DNA from: Daphnia carinata
Lineage: Eukaryota > Arthropoda > Branchiopoda > Diplostraca > Daphniidae
Assembly: GCF_022539665.2 (NCBI RefSeq)
Contig: NC_081333.1
Coordinates: forward strand, 12,336,971 to 12,400,970
DNA length: 64,000 bases
Reading direction: 5' to 3'
Position numbers and translations under genes: made by a program. The notes below the pieces were generated by a model that saw only the letters and a program-made list of their open reading frames with translations, searched no databases and had not been told where the DNA came from. This document shows, in pieces, positions 37,101 to 51,300 of the stretch; position 1 is the stretch's first letter; every line of letters begins with the position of its first letter.

Positions 37101-38744
37101 ACCTCCGTTGGTCTCTTTTTCTCCATTTACACAACCAGGATAAGTGTGCAAAAACGCGTCGAAAAAAGAAACAGTAGGGAGGAGATAGTTCCATGTCGCT
37201 AAATTTTCCCTCGATTGCGGTACAATTTCTCTTTTTTCCATCTCGATAATGGCGTTGGTAATCGCTGTCAACTGGACCAAATGGGATTCGATTACGATCG
37301 AAATCTTTAAAACGCGTTTTCGTTGGCAGCTGTTAGATTTTTTTTTAGGACTGACGTGCGCACTGACACGAATATGAATAATGCCATTGACTTTTTCTCA
37401 CGGTCGATGACGTGTAATTAGCTAATTTGTTTTATTCTCTATTCCCTTTTTTTTTTTATGTGTCTTGTATTAGATCATTAAACCGATGGAAGGTTCCATG
37501 ACGCTGCATCACTGGTCTCGCTTGGCCACTCCGCACCTGGGCACGCTGTTGGAAGAGAGACCCGGTGTGGCGACGCGGGAAACCAAGTCGAAACAGATGG
37601 ACGATTTCAACTATCAACGGGATTTCCTAGGTAAAAGTTGTTTTGCCTGCTTTCAAATGTTTTTTTTTTTTTTTTTTTTGTTACTCAATTAACCACCAAA
37701 GGGAAAATGTTTATAGAAATGTACAGTTTGTTTGACGTCGAAGAGGATGAGGAGATGGAAACGTTGCCCGGCAAAACGTTCGACACGTCCGCACCTGTTT
37801 ACACGTTGACCAATTCCACAGCGACGCATCCCAACAATTTGACGAGCGTCACTTCATCGTAAGCCACATGTCAAACGCCCTTTTTAATGCGACAATCTAT
37901 TTTGATAATCTTCTTTTTTGCTTTTGAAAGGATGCAAAGTGCTTATATGACGTCATCGGTCGATTATCCTAGTCTAAATCATTCAGTCAATTCGGTGCAG
38001 TCTGGCAATCGATCAGAATCCGTACCCACTTTACCCTCCCAACGCAGACTAGTCGAAGCCTTACATGAAAGAGGAGTTGGCCATTCGATCGTTGGGTGGA
38101 GTGGCCTGTCGACCCCCAACAACAGTCCGGGCTGTACGTCGCCAGATGGGTCATCCTCTCACTTTCTCCACGAAACGTGGGAATTCCTAGCCGAAGGAGC
38201 CAAAATGATAAGGCGGACGTTAACTGGCCAAGAAACGCCCCTCCCAGCTCGTCGTTGTGTTCCTCGCATTGCACGGAAAGAACTTGAGGTATTTGGAATG
38301 TGGCATATTTCATTCAAAAAGATAACAATAATAAATTCCCCCTTCTTTTGTTTTGCGATTTTTTTCAAGACCGTCTCGCGGATGCATTTGCTGGATAAGT
38401 TGGAGAAATTGGGTCTGGACGAAGTGAACCAATGCTTTACTCCTGTGTCTCCCACAACGCTGAGGGTCGCGTTAGAGAATTTGACGTACGCAACTGACGG
38501 CCATCGTGACGATACAGATGCTTGGCAGAGCAACAAAGACGGCGTTGCCAATAGTGCGGTGTTGGAATCGCGCAGTCCCATCCGCAGGAATTTGTCGAAT
38601 TCCAGCGTGGAGAACATGCCCAGCCCGAAATTGAGCCCGATGCATCGATCGTCTTCTGTCGGTCTCAACATGATTTGTGATCTCGGCTCGCCTCCTAGCG
38701 TTGCATCCAACTTCGACATCCGTGCCAAGTTCCAAATCGTTTGA
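31107..38744 (+). CDS. milt: Trafficking kinesin-binding protein milton/TRAK
   Basis: Adaptor that links mitochondria, through Miro, to kinesin-1. The longest isoform uses exons 31107-31361, 31965-32060, 32848-32952, 34270-34346, 35177-35381, 35448-35603, 35783-35913, 35980-36302, 36420-36626, 36732-36933, 37474-37630, 37717-37858, 37931-38288 and 38370-38744. They add up to about 928 codons with consistent phase. The HAP1_N coiled-coil region starts at [15 protein letters not shown], continues through ELAARIGQ and [15 protein letters not shown], and ends near [13 protein letters not shown]. The TRAK C-terminal region shows [35 protein letters not shown] and [11 protein letters not shown]. 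The first exon has no ATG, so an upstream start exon is missing from this model; its 5' edge (acceptor CAG at 31104-31106) is tentative. The product acts in the cytoplasm at the mitochondrial outer membrane. Confidence 0.9.
34076..34136 (+). CDS. milt: Alternative first coding exon of milton (1b)
   Basis: This segment encodes [20 protein letters not shown] and ends in phase 1 at a GTGTGT donor. Joining to 34270 gives a valine followed by LCGERLSQM, much like the short acidic lead-in before the same block in vertebrate TRAK proteins. The frame is open much further upstream (to about 33632), so translation could begin earlier, for example at an ATG near 33826 in a lysine-rich stretch. This exon replaces the three upstream exons at 31.1-32.95 kb rather than adding to them, since both join 34270 in phase 1. 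Confidence 0.6.
35069..35381 (+). CDS. milt: Alternative start within milton exon 5 (1c)
   Basis: An ATG at 35069 opens a frame that runs without a break into the HAP1_N exon. The 36 codons before 35177 encode a distinct N-terminus ending in MDDLLEQ, then [12 protein letters not shown]. In the longer isoforms an internal acceptor (TTGAGCAG, exon from 35177) is used instead, joining LLEE from the previous exon to the same KEKDL sequence. A promoter just upstream would make a shorter protein that lacks the [15 protein letters not shown] segment. Confidence 0.55.
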
Positions 38745-39900
38745 CAACAACTTTGTTTGGTTCTTCATCCCGCCATGATGAAAAAAAAAACGCCGAAAGT
38801 CGACTACCGGATGTCTTTTGATATCGCGGACATTTACCGAGAAAGAGACAGAGAGGGTTCGACGAGAGTTGGGTTGGGAAATAAGGAAAGTTTCAGAAGA
38901 AAAAAATGAATGCGTAACAATCAGTCGTTTTTCTAATGGAGCATTTTTGCGATTTCCTTTTTTTTTTTTTTTTTTAGTCATTTATAAATATTGCGTTATG
39001 CACAAGGGAGGCAGAAAGCGAGATGGTAGTGAAAAGTCGTATTCAAATATCGATGATGACGTCGACTTTGGTGTTTGGTTACAAATGACGTGCCATCCGT
39101 TCCGGCGAAAATTAACTAGTTCATTTTTTTTTTAAGGAAAAGAAAAGCGTTAAATCGCAGAACTTTAAAACAGTATACATTTTTTTTTTTTTTCGTTTCC
39201 TTTTGCTTTGAACTTTTTTGGAAATTGGAGATTCGTGGGTAGCCAAAACGAGAGAAGATGTGCTGTAATCGGGTGGGGAGAACCGAATGGATATCGTCGA
39301 CGGGCCAACATTAAATGAGGCAATTTGACAAGTGCCGTGAGCAGCTCAAGTTAAAAATTATTTTTCAATTTCCTGAAACAAATTTGGTGCTCTGTTTATG
39401 TCGTTACGTCATAACTGCCAGATGGGAGATCATTGCGTGTACCACACATTTTTCACTACGAGTTTAAAAAAAAAAAGAAACACGGAAAGGCAACAGATTG
39501 TGTATCCGGCATGCCAATTCGAGTGTCAACACCCTCGCAGCTGCCGGACGTGAATGTATGTGTGAAATCCTTTTTTTTTTTGTGAATGTCTGCCTCCTAG
39601 TATTTTTCCTAAATCACCATCGGATGAAATGGAGATTGCCAATCGTGTCATCGAATTAAAAAAAAAAAAAAAAACTAAAAAACACAAAAAAAAATACGTC
39701 ATATTATAGTAGTGCTTATTTCTAATTCATTGATATTTGGACGTTTATGTTGCCTTCACATTTTTGTCGTTGTCTTGTCTGATGCGTCTTTTGTTGTAGA
39801 TCTCGCTTTGTCGTGCTGCTATTTAATCTGGGGGATGAGGCTGTTGAAAATACCTTTGCCCCCCCCAACTAATAATTAAATAAAAAACTAAACTTAACCT
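38745..39900 (+). other. Probable 3' UTR of milton
   Basis: Non-coding sequence after the milton stop codon. It has many T and A runs. A canonical AATAAA at about 39879-39884 is a possible polyadenylation signal. I could not identify the cleavage site. Confidence 0.4.
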
Positions 39901-41127
39901 ACCCCCAACCCCGTATGTACATATAGCACCTCGAGCACAGGTTTATATATTTTTTACATTTCGTTCCCTTTATTTGCTCCCCCCGCCCCATGTTTATTAA
40001 CATACCGATCTTATACGCGTTTGTGTTATGCTTTACATCCCCGCCCAATCCCCTTTTCGTCCTGCCATATTAAACAACAAATACAATGAACATTTTTTGC
40101 GATTTCTAAACATATCACTGCGCTGGATTGCGCATGTCCTTGGCCAATTTTCGGTGGACTGTACAATTTCAAAAAAGGAATTTTTTTAGCTGCACGTTAC
40201 GTTTGAACATCCGGATTTGTGAGGAAATCTAAAAGCGGAACAACTCGTTACCTAAACTACCGTGACGTTTACCACTCACGGTTCAGGGAAAATGGCAATA
40301 ATAAAACAAAATCATGCAAATAAAGCTTCGCAAAAAGAAAGAGGGGAAAATTCGCCGAGCAGAAAACGTGTAATTGTTTTTAACCCAAACCAAACTAATT
40401 GGCAAAACGATTGCGGTCCTCATTTTGGTTAGTTTCGGTTGTTTTGATTTTTTTTTTTTAAACCCACAAAAAAAGGGAGAAACCCCTAAATGTAAAGAAA
40501 ACATTTATTATTATTATTTTTTAGCCAAGAAAAAAAAAAAAAACAAGTCACGATTTAGATGCGTTGCGACATCCATGTCGACCCTCCAAGTAAATGCAGA
40601 AGCGTTCACGCGTTTAGCTGTTCAGTGCACCGTGACGGAGTTTCGAAACACAAGATGTTACCCATTGATCATAAGTGACTAATGAATTTACGTCCCGTTC
40701 TTCTTTTTTGTGTCATTTCTTATTGAAATCAGACCGCGTGCAACGGTTTCATTCTGGTACAGACCTGATAAAAGAAAAAAAAAAGGGGGGGGGGATGGGA
40801 GCATGAAAGTGAAAATGGACTTGACTGTCAGTTTTGTGCTGGAAGGATTAGAAAGTAAAATGAAAAATTGTACCATCCGCGCACGTGCAAACCATGAAGC
40901 ATTCGAGTGGTTGGTTGTCCAGATGTGCTTGATGACGTTTGGATGATAATGCTGCCCAAAAGACTGCAGCCTTGTTGCCATAATCCGCAATCGATCACTG
41001 ACTCGCCATTTTTTAAAATTTGACATTTAAGACGTCGTTGGTTGATCTTTAACCACGTCATTTGGCAACCGAGTCCCCCCATTGAATGCAATCCACTGTT
41101 AGATAGGCGATATGGCCATGAAGTGTC
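39901..41127. other. Intergenic sequence between milton and the IP3 3-kinase gene
   Basis: No gene recognised. A/T runs and a short G tract are present. The open frames at 40374-40682 and 40688-41026 (opposite strands) are low-complexity or lack any motif. Confidence 0.4.
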
Positions 41128-41542
41128 TTGATATGGAAATTTGAGGAATGTCCGACTGCTTCGTCAAAGTTCTCAGCTGCTCAGCTGCGACCAACACGTG
41201 GTTATCGAATGGGCCACCAGCGGCGCTGGCGTCGGTGTCAGATGTGTCAGTGGGCCCAAGACGTGAGAAGAACAAGAGCAAAGAGTAGGACACAGAGCGT
41301 CATATCAACAATCGTTCCGAGATTGGACTCAAAGTCGTTGACTCGTGCCATTCCATTTAGCCAAGTCTTTCTCCTCGTCGAATTGTCTGCCAGAAATTGT
41401 GTTTCCACTACGCCTTCGATTCGAGCCAGTCAACTGATTCTGTTCCGAGGTCCCAGCCGATTGTTGATGGGTGTCACAGCTACTTCATTCCCACCGTTCG
41501 CCTATTCGCCATGCATTGAACCCATTCAACAACAACAGCAGG
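41128..41542 (+). CDS. Possible alternative 5' exon of the IP3 3-kinase gene
   Basis: A 138-codon open stretch ending in a run of glutamines at a GTATGA donor in phase 0. The known first exon of the kinase gene also ends in glutamines at a phase-0 donor (45588), so this piece could splice to the catalytic exon at 50366. Starts are possible at an ATG near 41209 or further inside. The sequence has no domain I recognise and the antisense frame is partly open, so this remains a weak call. Confidence 0.28.
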
Positions 41543-44500
41543 TATGATTTCATTACTTTTTCATGTGTCATGTCTTAAAAAAAGAACTAAACGTCTGCCC
41601 TCGAACTTTCCCCTTGAAAAATCGCAATGTTGTGGTATTTGTACGTCTGGTGGCAGACGTAAGCCAAACGACTATCAGTCGTTTTTTTTTATACCGACAA
41701 CACACTGTTTCTCCTTGTTTGTCTTTGTCGAGTTTATTATATACGTCGTGCGGTTGGAGTAGGCCATGCGTGTTTATGCATCGTATGGGAAAATCTGTTT
41801 CTAAAATAAGCCTGATTAAGTCGTAACCACCGGTTGTTCAAATATCATGACCGCCATCTGTTTACAACTTCAAAATACCCTTCGATGATTTAACGATTAA
41901 AAAGGAACAACAACAAAAGAAAAAAAAAAAAAAAAACTGACCAAACTCAGAACAACATGCACATATCGAGGAGAATATTAAAACGAAATGCATATCTATC
42001 GTGAGGGTTCATTTGTTTGTCGTTTGGCGTGACTGTCGTAACATTGTCGATGAATTTCGACGTAAACGACGGGCGGAACCGTCGGCTTTTCGTCCGTCCC
42101 TGTGTCTGTTTCAGCATAAATGTCAGTTCGTATAATCTGGAATCGATGCTTTAATACCTTGTGCAGCTGGTTCAATAGAATCGTACACATTTCTCTCTGT
42201 TTCATACGGGGAAGTAATTCGTTCGAAGCCAGTGCACCATGTATGTACAGGTGAAAAATTAGCGGCGCGTAAATGATTGACAGTCTCCCTTTTTTTTTTT
42301 GGTTCACGATGACACATACGCCACTCTTGAACATACAATCAAAACAGCTGTTTAGTTGTCAGTTGTATTGTTCTGTACGCCAGGGCAAAGGGGGAAAAGA
42401 AAAAATTTGGGTAATAAGGAATCAGTTTGATTGAATCCTTAGTTCACCTGTGAGCAGCTTAGCTGCAGGTGAGCAGCGGTCCACGCCCGCGTTCTCATTC
42501 GTTTTTTTTTTTTTTTTTTTCTCCCGAATTCATTGATTTTTCTTTTCTCGAATAATCGAACGTATCATGCGATCGTGCTGTTGTTGGTTACGTCACTCGT
42601 CTGTTCATCAGGCTGATCCTTGCAACCACCAGGTTTGGTCCTTTTTTTTTTTCTTCGTTTTATCAAATGTTTCGTGACATCCGTTTGTGAGTTTCACGCG
42701 TGATAAGTGCACGTGTACTAGCCATTTGTTTAGTGCACAGGCTTTACATCGTAAGTCCCCCCTCCTTTTTTTGTTTTTTTAAATACATGCCTGCGTAGTT
42801 TAACATTTGCGCACGCCAAGCAACACGTCTGTAATCGAAAGCAGCCATATCCAGTAAATGGGGCCAAACATATTCACCAGTCCCGCTCGTATCGGACAGT
42901 TCTTGGTTAAATTATTTCGACCGAACGTAACTGGAAAAAAACAAAAACAAAAACAAAACCGGGCTTGACAATAGTAGCAATATCTGCATTTTCGAAGGTG
43001 AAATTGAAGTATCAAGCATATATGCTTTTTCTCTTGAAGGAAAATTTGAAAATAGAAGGGTAACCGATGAAATGACGGGAGGGAAGGCCTCACGCAGACA
43101 TTCAAATGCATTTTCTTTTTTCTGCCTCTACCCTCCTCTCTTTCCCACTTGGATCTCATTTTATTTCATTTTTACTTGCGACTGTTCTTTTTTGGAGGTC
43201 AGCATTGACGTCAGTAGAGTCACGTGACTGTTGCCTTAGTAACGGGTTGCCTCGCGCGCCGCCCCTTTCGTGTTCGTGTTCCCTTTTTTTTCTCTTCCCA
43301 TTTCGGTTCGTTTCGAATTCATATTCGAGAATTCTCTTCTCGGTATTGTTTTTCCACCCGCGTGACTACCATCAAGTTTCCATTTTTTGACGTCATTTTT
43401 TTTTTTTCTTTTTCATCTATATCACATAAAAGAAGAGAGGCGTCGAGTTATTCGAGAGCGACGAGTACGCACCGCACAATTGTTGCGGCTTCCTGGAACG
43501 ATTCCCGCTGGCCGTTTAATAAAAAAAAAACACCGAAAAAGAAGAAAGAAAAAACCTGTTGAATGTCCCAATGGTTTTTCTTTTTCTCCTGCCCCCCCCC
43601 CCCTTTTTTTTTTCTGAACGCGTCAAGAAAAAGAAATTTTGAACATGAACCAAAGCTCCCGATAGATTAATTTCCAGACGTATTTGCCGGTAGTATTTCT
43701 TTCGTGCAAAAGGAAATGTCTACCGTATCAGGACGATCGTGGCTTCTTTGTCGTGCATGTATTACACATGCAATAAGCTTTTTTTTTTTTTCTTTTTGTG
43801 TGTGTTGCATTCCATTACGTTCTTTCGCACAGTCCCGTCCTTTTTGCTTTGGGCGGGCAAATGCGCTCGCGGTCGGTTGCCGATTGACGTCAGCAAACGG
43901 CACACGGAGAGAGAAGGGGAGAGAGAGAGCTCCCACTTGTTGGAGCTTTCTGATAAAAAACAAAACAAAACAAACACGAAAATGTTTGAAGCAGTAGTAT
44001 AGAACGGGAGAACAAAAAAGAATAAGGCTAAACAGAAATCATTGACGTCAATTGCAATCCTGTTGAAGCAGTCTTACAAAACAGGTCCCCCCCCCCCCCC
44101 ACCTCCGCCCAAACGACTTTTTTCCGACCGTGGCGACCCTTTTTTTTTTTTTCTTTCTGGGTAGTAATAGAAATATGGAGTTTGTGCGAGATAATTTACT
44201 TTAATGCGTAATTATAGAAGTTAGTATTTTTTTCTTTTTTTCTTTGCCTTTTTAAGGGATTCGATTTTTCTTTTGGGTTGTTGTTTTTATCTGCGTTGTG
44301 GTTACTATATCGAGCAGTGAAACCGTCAGTATATCTCTGATATTAGAATGTGTGTGTTGACGTCGAGCGATAGCTTTCAGGGTTCGTGTTTTCTCTCCCA
44401 CTAGATTAACGACCGCAGACGGATCATGCTCCTCGTTACGGTCAATATTGCACCGATAACGAAAGCTACTTTCTTCTTCGCATCGACATTTCAACCGTAC

Positions 44501-45303
44501 AATTTGAACAACTTTTTTTTTTCCCGAGACGCGCGTTTATTTTTTTTTTTCCAAGAAAAAAGAAAATAGGGAGAAGGAAAGCGAACATGAAATAATCCAG
44601 TTAGCGTCAGCTGGTACCAACTTTCGGTTAAAGAAAACTAATGGGAAAAGAACGCAACATTGAAAAAGATAAAAACAAAACAAAAACCTTAAAAAGAAAA
44701 AAAAAAAAATGAACAGATATGTCGAGCTCATCATTTCGAAAAGAAAAAGAGAAAAATGTCGAAAACGGGAGATGAATGTGAAGGTGGTAGCGGTGGCGGT
44801 ACTGGTATTCCCGAAAAACCCGTGCAGCCGCCGTGAAAGCCAAAGTCCCGCACGTTTCAGTTCACCATTGGCTTGTCAGCTCTCGTCCCGAGCGCACGCG
44901 ATTTTTCAGTCATTCCCTTTTTCATTTTGTTCATTCCATTTTTTTTTTATTATTCTTGTTATTCTCTTTTTTTTTTTTTTTTTGCTTCTCTCTCCTCGCA
45001 ACTGGTAGTGTCACACCCCGAATCATTTGTCAACGTGTACAACTGTTTTGCTTTCGTCCCTTTTGACAGACATTTCGTTCAGTCGTTCGTTTACATTGAA
45101 ACATTCTCTCGCCCCCCCCCTCCCACTCACTTCGCGTGTGGCGATTTCGACATGGACATATCCGGCTCCAGTGATTAAGAGCGTAAACGTTTCCAATTCA
45201 AGTGTCGTTGTTTGTGCGCGTTGTGTGTCGACATCGTCGAACGCGTCATTTCTTCGTTTTTGTTGTTCGAATAAAAAGAAATCGACACTTCCGTCCGGTC
45301 TTC
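41543..45303. other. Upstream region of the IP3 3-kinase gene
   Basis: Non-coding as far as I can see. It is rich in long T and C tracts (for example the T run at 42507-42521 and a C run near 44087-44100). It probably contains the promoter and 5' untranslated exons of the kinase gene. Confidence 0.4.
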
Positions 45304-48300
45304 ATGAAAACATCGGTGACTCGTTGCCAAGATAGTTTGACTTCGGGTGATTGGCACACGCGTTTCGGCCACTTGACTGGCGCGCTCGCTACGTTGGCGT
45401 ATCCCCGGAGACGGGAATTTGCGCAGCGCTCCCGCGGACACGATCCAATTCAAACAGTTTTGTCTTTGGCGCGAATGGAGGTCGAACAACGGTTCCCAAG
45501 GATGCAGCTAGTGAGAAAAGCCGCTGAACAGTACCAGCGTCTTATTATGGATTGTACTCGACCTACTCTAGCCATCCACCAGCAGCAGGTAAAAAACGAT
45601 ACACGCAAAAAAAAAAAAAAAATGACGGACATTCAATACAAATAAAACCGATTGAATGTCAAAGGTATTTGTTGCGTGCAACGGGACGAACAAAAAAAGG
45701 ATCCAGGACAATTTTTTTTTTTTTTTTTTTTGGTTGGTGTCCGTGACAGCGGATAACAACCAATTGATCTTACCCAATCTGTTAGATAACAGTTTGTCCT
45801 CTTTGGTTGTTACGCAGACGCCATAATCAAAAACTGAACAGAGAGAAGTGGCCATTTCTTTCTTTTTTTTTTTTTTTTTTTTTTTTCGAACGTCATTCAA
45901 CGACTAACAAACTTAGGGGAGGACCCAGTTCTTTTTCCTGCTAAAATCTTTCAATAAATTTTAGGGGCGTCTTGGTCTATTCGTGCGAAAGAAAAGGTGC
46001 ATTCGACACAGATTTCCTTTTAGGCAAAAACTGTTTTTATCTCTTGAATGTTTTATATTTCAAAAAAAAAAAAAAAAATACGCAATTGGCTGCAAAAGAA
46101 ATGAACAGCAGGAGGTGGCCAGGAGTGAAAAGTGGATTTTCGCCTGTTTTGCAATTCAAATTTGGTCGACCGTCTGGCCAAAAATAAATAAATACAACCG
46201 CAATTATGAGCTCTTTTTTTAGAAAAAAAAAAAAATAAGTATTAATAACAGCTTATTGTTTTTTATTAGTTGATTATAAACAAACACGGATGTCTAGACA
46301 GATAGTATTTTTTTTTTTTTTTTTTTTGCATCTCGTCAATGAGCAGACGAAAGGTGCGCGATAGGTGGGCCTCTCCTTCACCTGCAAATATCATCAGACG
46401 AGGAATGAAAGAAGAGGTCAACTATTTTAAACGCAATACCGGTTTTTGATGAATGAAGTATTTTTTCAGGACCCTGAAACTAATGGAGCATCCGTATCCG
46501 AAAAGACACACATACACGCAAAAAAAAATCATGTTACTTTTCAAACGTTTATCTGATTCGTTCCGCCCTTCCTTTTCAAGTAGTCAGCTGTTTTTTTTTT
46601 TTTTTCGATAACTGGTTATTTTCAATGCGTGATGAATGAATGGCCTTTAATGTCCGGCTCAAAAGTCGCAGCTTGTTTGTTTATCCCATGCGAGCCCATC
46701 ATTCTTTTTTAGCGGTGAGCGAAAGTGTTCTGGCCATACTCGTGCGCAAGAGGGGAAACAAAAAAAACAACAACGAATTCTTATCTCTTGTAGGTTCGTC
46801 TTTTGTCTGTTGGCCCTGGGACTCGATGTATTCGGGAGGGCGTCGCCTTCTTCGTTTACGGTGTCTGTTCTTGTCAAAAAGAGAGAAAATGCAATTTTTT
46901 TTTTTTAAGCGTTTCGAAAGAGGAGGGTCTATAATTGGCACACTGCCAACTTTATGTCGTACTATTAGCCGTCACTTGTTTCCAGTTCCAAATTGGGAAG
47001 ACGAGTAAAACAAGAGAAACGTTACAAACACCATAAGGCGGATGATGATTATTTATTTATTACTCACTTTTTCTTTTTTTTTTTTTTTTTTTTCTATTTT
47101 TTATTTCGTTTGCCCTTTCGTCCTTAAGTAATCATTTAGAAAAGGGGAAAAAGAAAAAAAAAAAAAGAAAAAAAAAAAGACGATCAAAAATAATGTCTCC
47201 TTCTGATCGACCTTGCCCTGCTTTGGTGTCTATACTCCAACGGTTCCATCTATCTTGTGTTTTCTATTTCCTTCGATCTCCTTTTTTATATGTGTGTGTT
47301 TTTTTTTTATTTGCTTTTTTCTTTTGCTTTTTTTACACTTGTGCGTGTGTAACGTTGTCTGCAGCGAAGACGGCCATCACGTCCACCGTTCCATACCAGT
47401 CACGTAGACGAAACATTCATTCAAATGGTTTCATCGCTTAATTTTACGTTTCTCCATTTATCTATGATATTTTATTTTGTTGCTTTTTCGACATCGTCTT
47501 TCTCGAACACGTAAAGAGAAAGGGAGGACGAAAAAAAAAAGAGGCTCTTATTTATTAGTTTCTACTAGCAATAATTGTCATGTAGAGATAAAATAGAAAG
47601 AAAAAAAAAATGGGACGTTCAACTTGTTGCCATCCATTTCGCTTGGCTTTTGAAAGCAAGGTGATTATTTTTTTTTCATTCACCGAGTGCATTACTAGTT
47701 TCATATGAGATTCTCAAAAGTAAAAGGTGCAATGTTGCACCGTAAACCCGTCAAGATATCGAATCCGTTTTAATGTGACGGTCCACTTGTGGGGGGGGGG
47801 GGGGGGCGTACGGAGACGAGTCATGCGGTGCATAACCTTCACTGTACATAGATAGCGAAAGGATAGGGTTTTTTTTTTTTTTTTTTTTTGTTGTTGGACA
47901 TTTTATTTGCTAATCGTTAAGACCACCATTAAGAAACGCTTAAAAAGTTCTTTTATTTGGGTCGCCAAGGCAAAGCCCAAAAAGAAAACAAAATTAGGAA
48001 AACAAATTCACATCCAAAAATTTGAATGAACCGCCGAATGGCTCGTGACACGTCCAACCAGGCGCGCGTGACACCATTCGACTTTGTTGGGGATTCAGGA
48101 GGGAATCGTGATTAGGCCCAAGTCGCACGACGTCCAATATGGAAATGTGTGTCCGGTGCGCGGTGGCTTTTCTGGGCAAGGCTAAAAACCGGATTGAATC
48201 AGTTGTGAAACTCACGAAGCGTTTTTAATGGTTTTGAAAAGATTTTTGACCTCCACGAAAAGCCGAACGATTTAAAAATACAGTATATAAAAAAAAAAGA

Positions 48301-51300
48301 AAAAAGAAAACTGCGACACAACAAAACCGGACTCGTGATGTTTTCACGTTTTGGCGACCGTTTCTGCTGCATTGGCAGGAGTCAAATAGGTTTTGCGCGT
48401 TAATTTGCCACTGAGAAAGATGAGACAGGCACGTTTTCATCTATTTTTAATTTTGCAATTGGAAACACATACTCATCGGCTAGGAATGTACGTTACGCAA
48501 AAAAAAAAAACAGACGATTCTTTGCTTCCGGTCTATCGTAAAAATTTTTTGCTTTCGTTTTGTATTTTTTACCGTACAATTTTTCGTGACGTACGCAAAT
48601 GAGAATGCGAGCTATGGTTGCATGTGAACGAAAAATCCAAACTTATGTCAAGGGGTACGGCACAGATATCAACCTGCAACTAATCAACATACTGAATATC
48701 AGATAAGATGAGGCTATATCTAACGTTGACATATTTCTCCTTTTGTTTTCTTTGATGACGGTGACTGACGCAGTCGGTCCGCGATGCGAACGGATCGGCG
48801 ACGAGTATCCAGCAGCACAAACGAGTCGGAGGAGGAACAGCCACCAAACACGGGATAGCCAACCTGAGGAAATGGCGGCCAAGTAGAAACGGATTCAAAG
48901 CATCTGGCGTCCCGGCATCTACGACAACACACATATCAGCCAAAGCGGACAGCAGCGCCAAGGACAGTCCAACAACCGGACGTCACACCTGTTACCACGG
49001 CGACATGACCATGTTGCAGCTTCTCGCCTTTGTAATTTTCATTTTATATTATTATCATTATTTTAAAGCTCATTTATTTATTTTTTTTTCATATTAACAA
49101 ATATTTGAATACGTCAATAACGTAATCTTTCTGTGAGGGGGAGTCTCCTGCTCTGGTTGAAATGTCTCATTGACATCACCATAATCTCTTTCCATTGACC
49201 ACTGATTAACTCATTTCCTGGATGACCCATTTTTTTCTTATCCATTTCGGCCTAATTGTTAATGACGGGCATCCTGTTTGCCACTGGCCGGACCATATTA
49301 AACCACCCTCCCTTTTAAAAAAAAAAAAAAAATAGCCCATGATGTTTAATCAGCCTTTTGATAGTGCAAGCCATTAATTTTGCGCGCGATATGGGAAAAT
49401 CCTCTCTCCCTATAAAGAAAAAAACAAAACAAAACAAGCATCGTGACATCACACGCCAGATTGGGTTACTGTAGTTCTTATCACATCACGTCCGCTGTTG
49501 GTGGAGGATTACCACAAGGACGACTGACAGTGCGTTGGATATTTTACGAGACTCTTTCGCGTCCATCGTATCTTTTTATACACACAAAATACGTCATTCC
49601 CAGCCGGGCTGAAATAACTCCATCATTGTATTGCGATGGGAAATTGAGGGGGACCCTTTCTTTTCAAGCTCCGTGATTCTATGCATTACGGAAGCATCTA
49701 GTGAAAACTGCATCGTAATCCCATTTCCGCATCGTGTTCGTTGTAAAAAAAAAAAAAAATTTCAAAAATGCGCAGAGAGAAAAGAAAAAGAAAAATTCGA
49801 AAAAAAAACAAACAAAACAATGGAAAGAATGATGCGAATCGAAACCAAGGGGAAATCGCTTTGCAATTAAAAACAACAATATTAATTTGAAAAAAAAGAA
49901 ATGAGACCGAGAATCACAAGTGTTTCAGCTTGCGGTTAACGTTCATTTTCTTCTTTTATTCTTACTCGTGGTACATTAAAACAGTTTGTCTAGCTGTAAT
50001 CAAAGGGCCTCCCCATTCCCCCCCCCCCCCTTTAGTTTTGTGGTTTCACTTGTTTTTTTTTTTTGCGGTAATTTTTACGATACGCTACGTAATTTGTGCT
50101 TCAGTTTTTATTTTTGACGGGGTCTTGTTTTCATGTCCAACGTGCGTCCCCCTTTTTTTTTTCTTTCTTCTCTTCGTTGTTGTCTGTGGCTTTGACTCTC
50201 ATGGTCTCGTTCTGATTCTGCCTTTTGAGGCTAATTGAAATCAGAGAAGCGTTTGTTTTTTTAGACTTAACGATTCACATCTCGCGTTGTGTAACGTGAA
50301 GGTTAAAATTTCAGATAAGAAAGAAACATGAGCATCTTATTTAATTCGTTTCTTTAAATTTTTAGAATGCGCTCGATCTGTCAGCGCCGGCCACTGACGT
50401 CCTGTTGAAAAATCGGCGCTCGTCTTGGGTTCAGTTGTCGGGTCATCCGGGCTCGTTTGCTCCGGCCGGTCTCGGAACCTTATGGAAGAAACAAGGCTCC
50501 GACAACAACGAGCAAGTTGTTTACGAGGCTCTCATGAAGGACTCTGCTAGCGACATCGTTCCCAAGTATTATCGCGACGTCAGCTACCAAGGCGAAAGTA
50601 ATTTTCATCATTTTTTACAGTTTAACTTTGTTCGTCTTTTGTTTGCCTTTTCTTCTTATCTCCGTCTCCCTTTTTTTGTGTGTGTTATAATTGGCCCTCT
50701 ATCGGCGCATCCGGTCGAAAGGATACGTCAAATTAATAATGCCTCCGCTTTCTTTCGCAATTCCAGATATAGTTAACGGTGTTTTCCACAAATTTATGTA
50801 CACATACTTTATGTTTTGAAAAGAAAAAAAAAAGAATAGTCGAGGAAAAATGTAATAAGCCCGGGGTAGTAGGACAGCGGTGGTTACGGCGGCATAAATT
50901 CTTTAGCGACGTCAATGCCGAAAGTGAATAACACGGAATTTTTCCTTTCTTTTTTTTTTTTTTTTTTTTTTTCTTTTCTGTTCTTTCCTAATTGTTGCAG
51001 GTTTCATCGAAATGCAAGACTTGCTGCACGGTTTCACCGATCCCAACGTCATCGACATCAAAATGGGAACGCGAACGTTTCTCGAATCTGAAGTTACCAA
51101 TACAGCGGCCCGATCGGATCTCTATCAAAAGGTACGCTACAAGAATGCAATGATGCAAAATCTTTTGGTCTCTCCCGTAACATGAAACGATTCCCGCTTT
51201 TTCTTTTGGTCCGTCCAGATGGTGAAAGTCGACCCAACTGCGCCAACCAGAGAGGAAAATGAGTTGCAGGCCGTCACCAAATTGCGTTACATGACGTTTC

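Noticed and set aside
48643-48961. Minus-strand open frame of 93 codons with hydrophobic, protein-like sequence
   Set aside because: It overlaps the plus-strand candidate exon at 48774-49031, which has phase-matched splice sites. The minus frame has no start context or motif.
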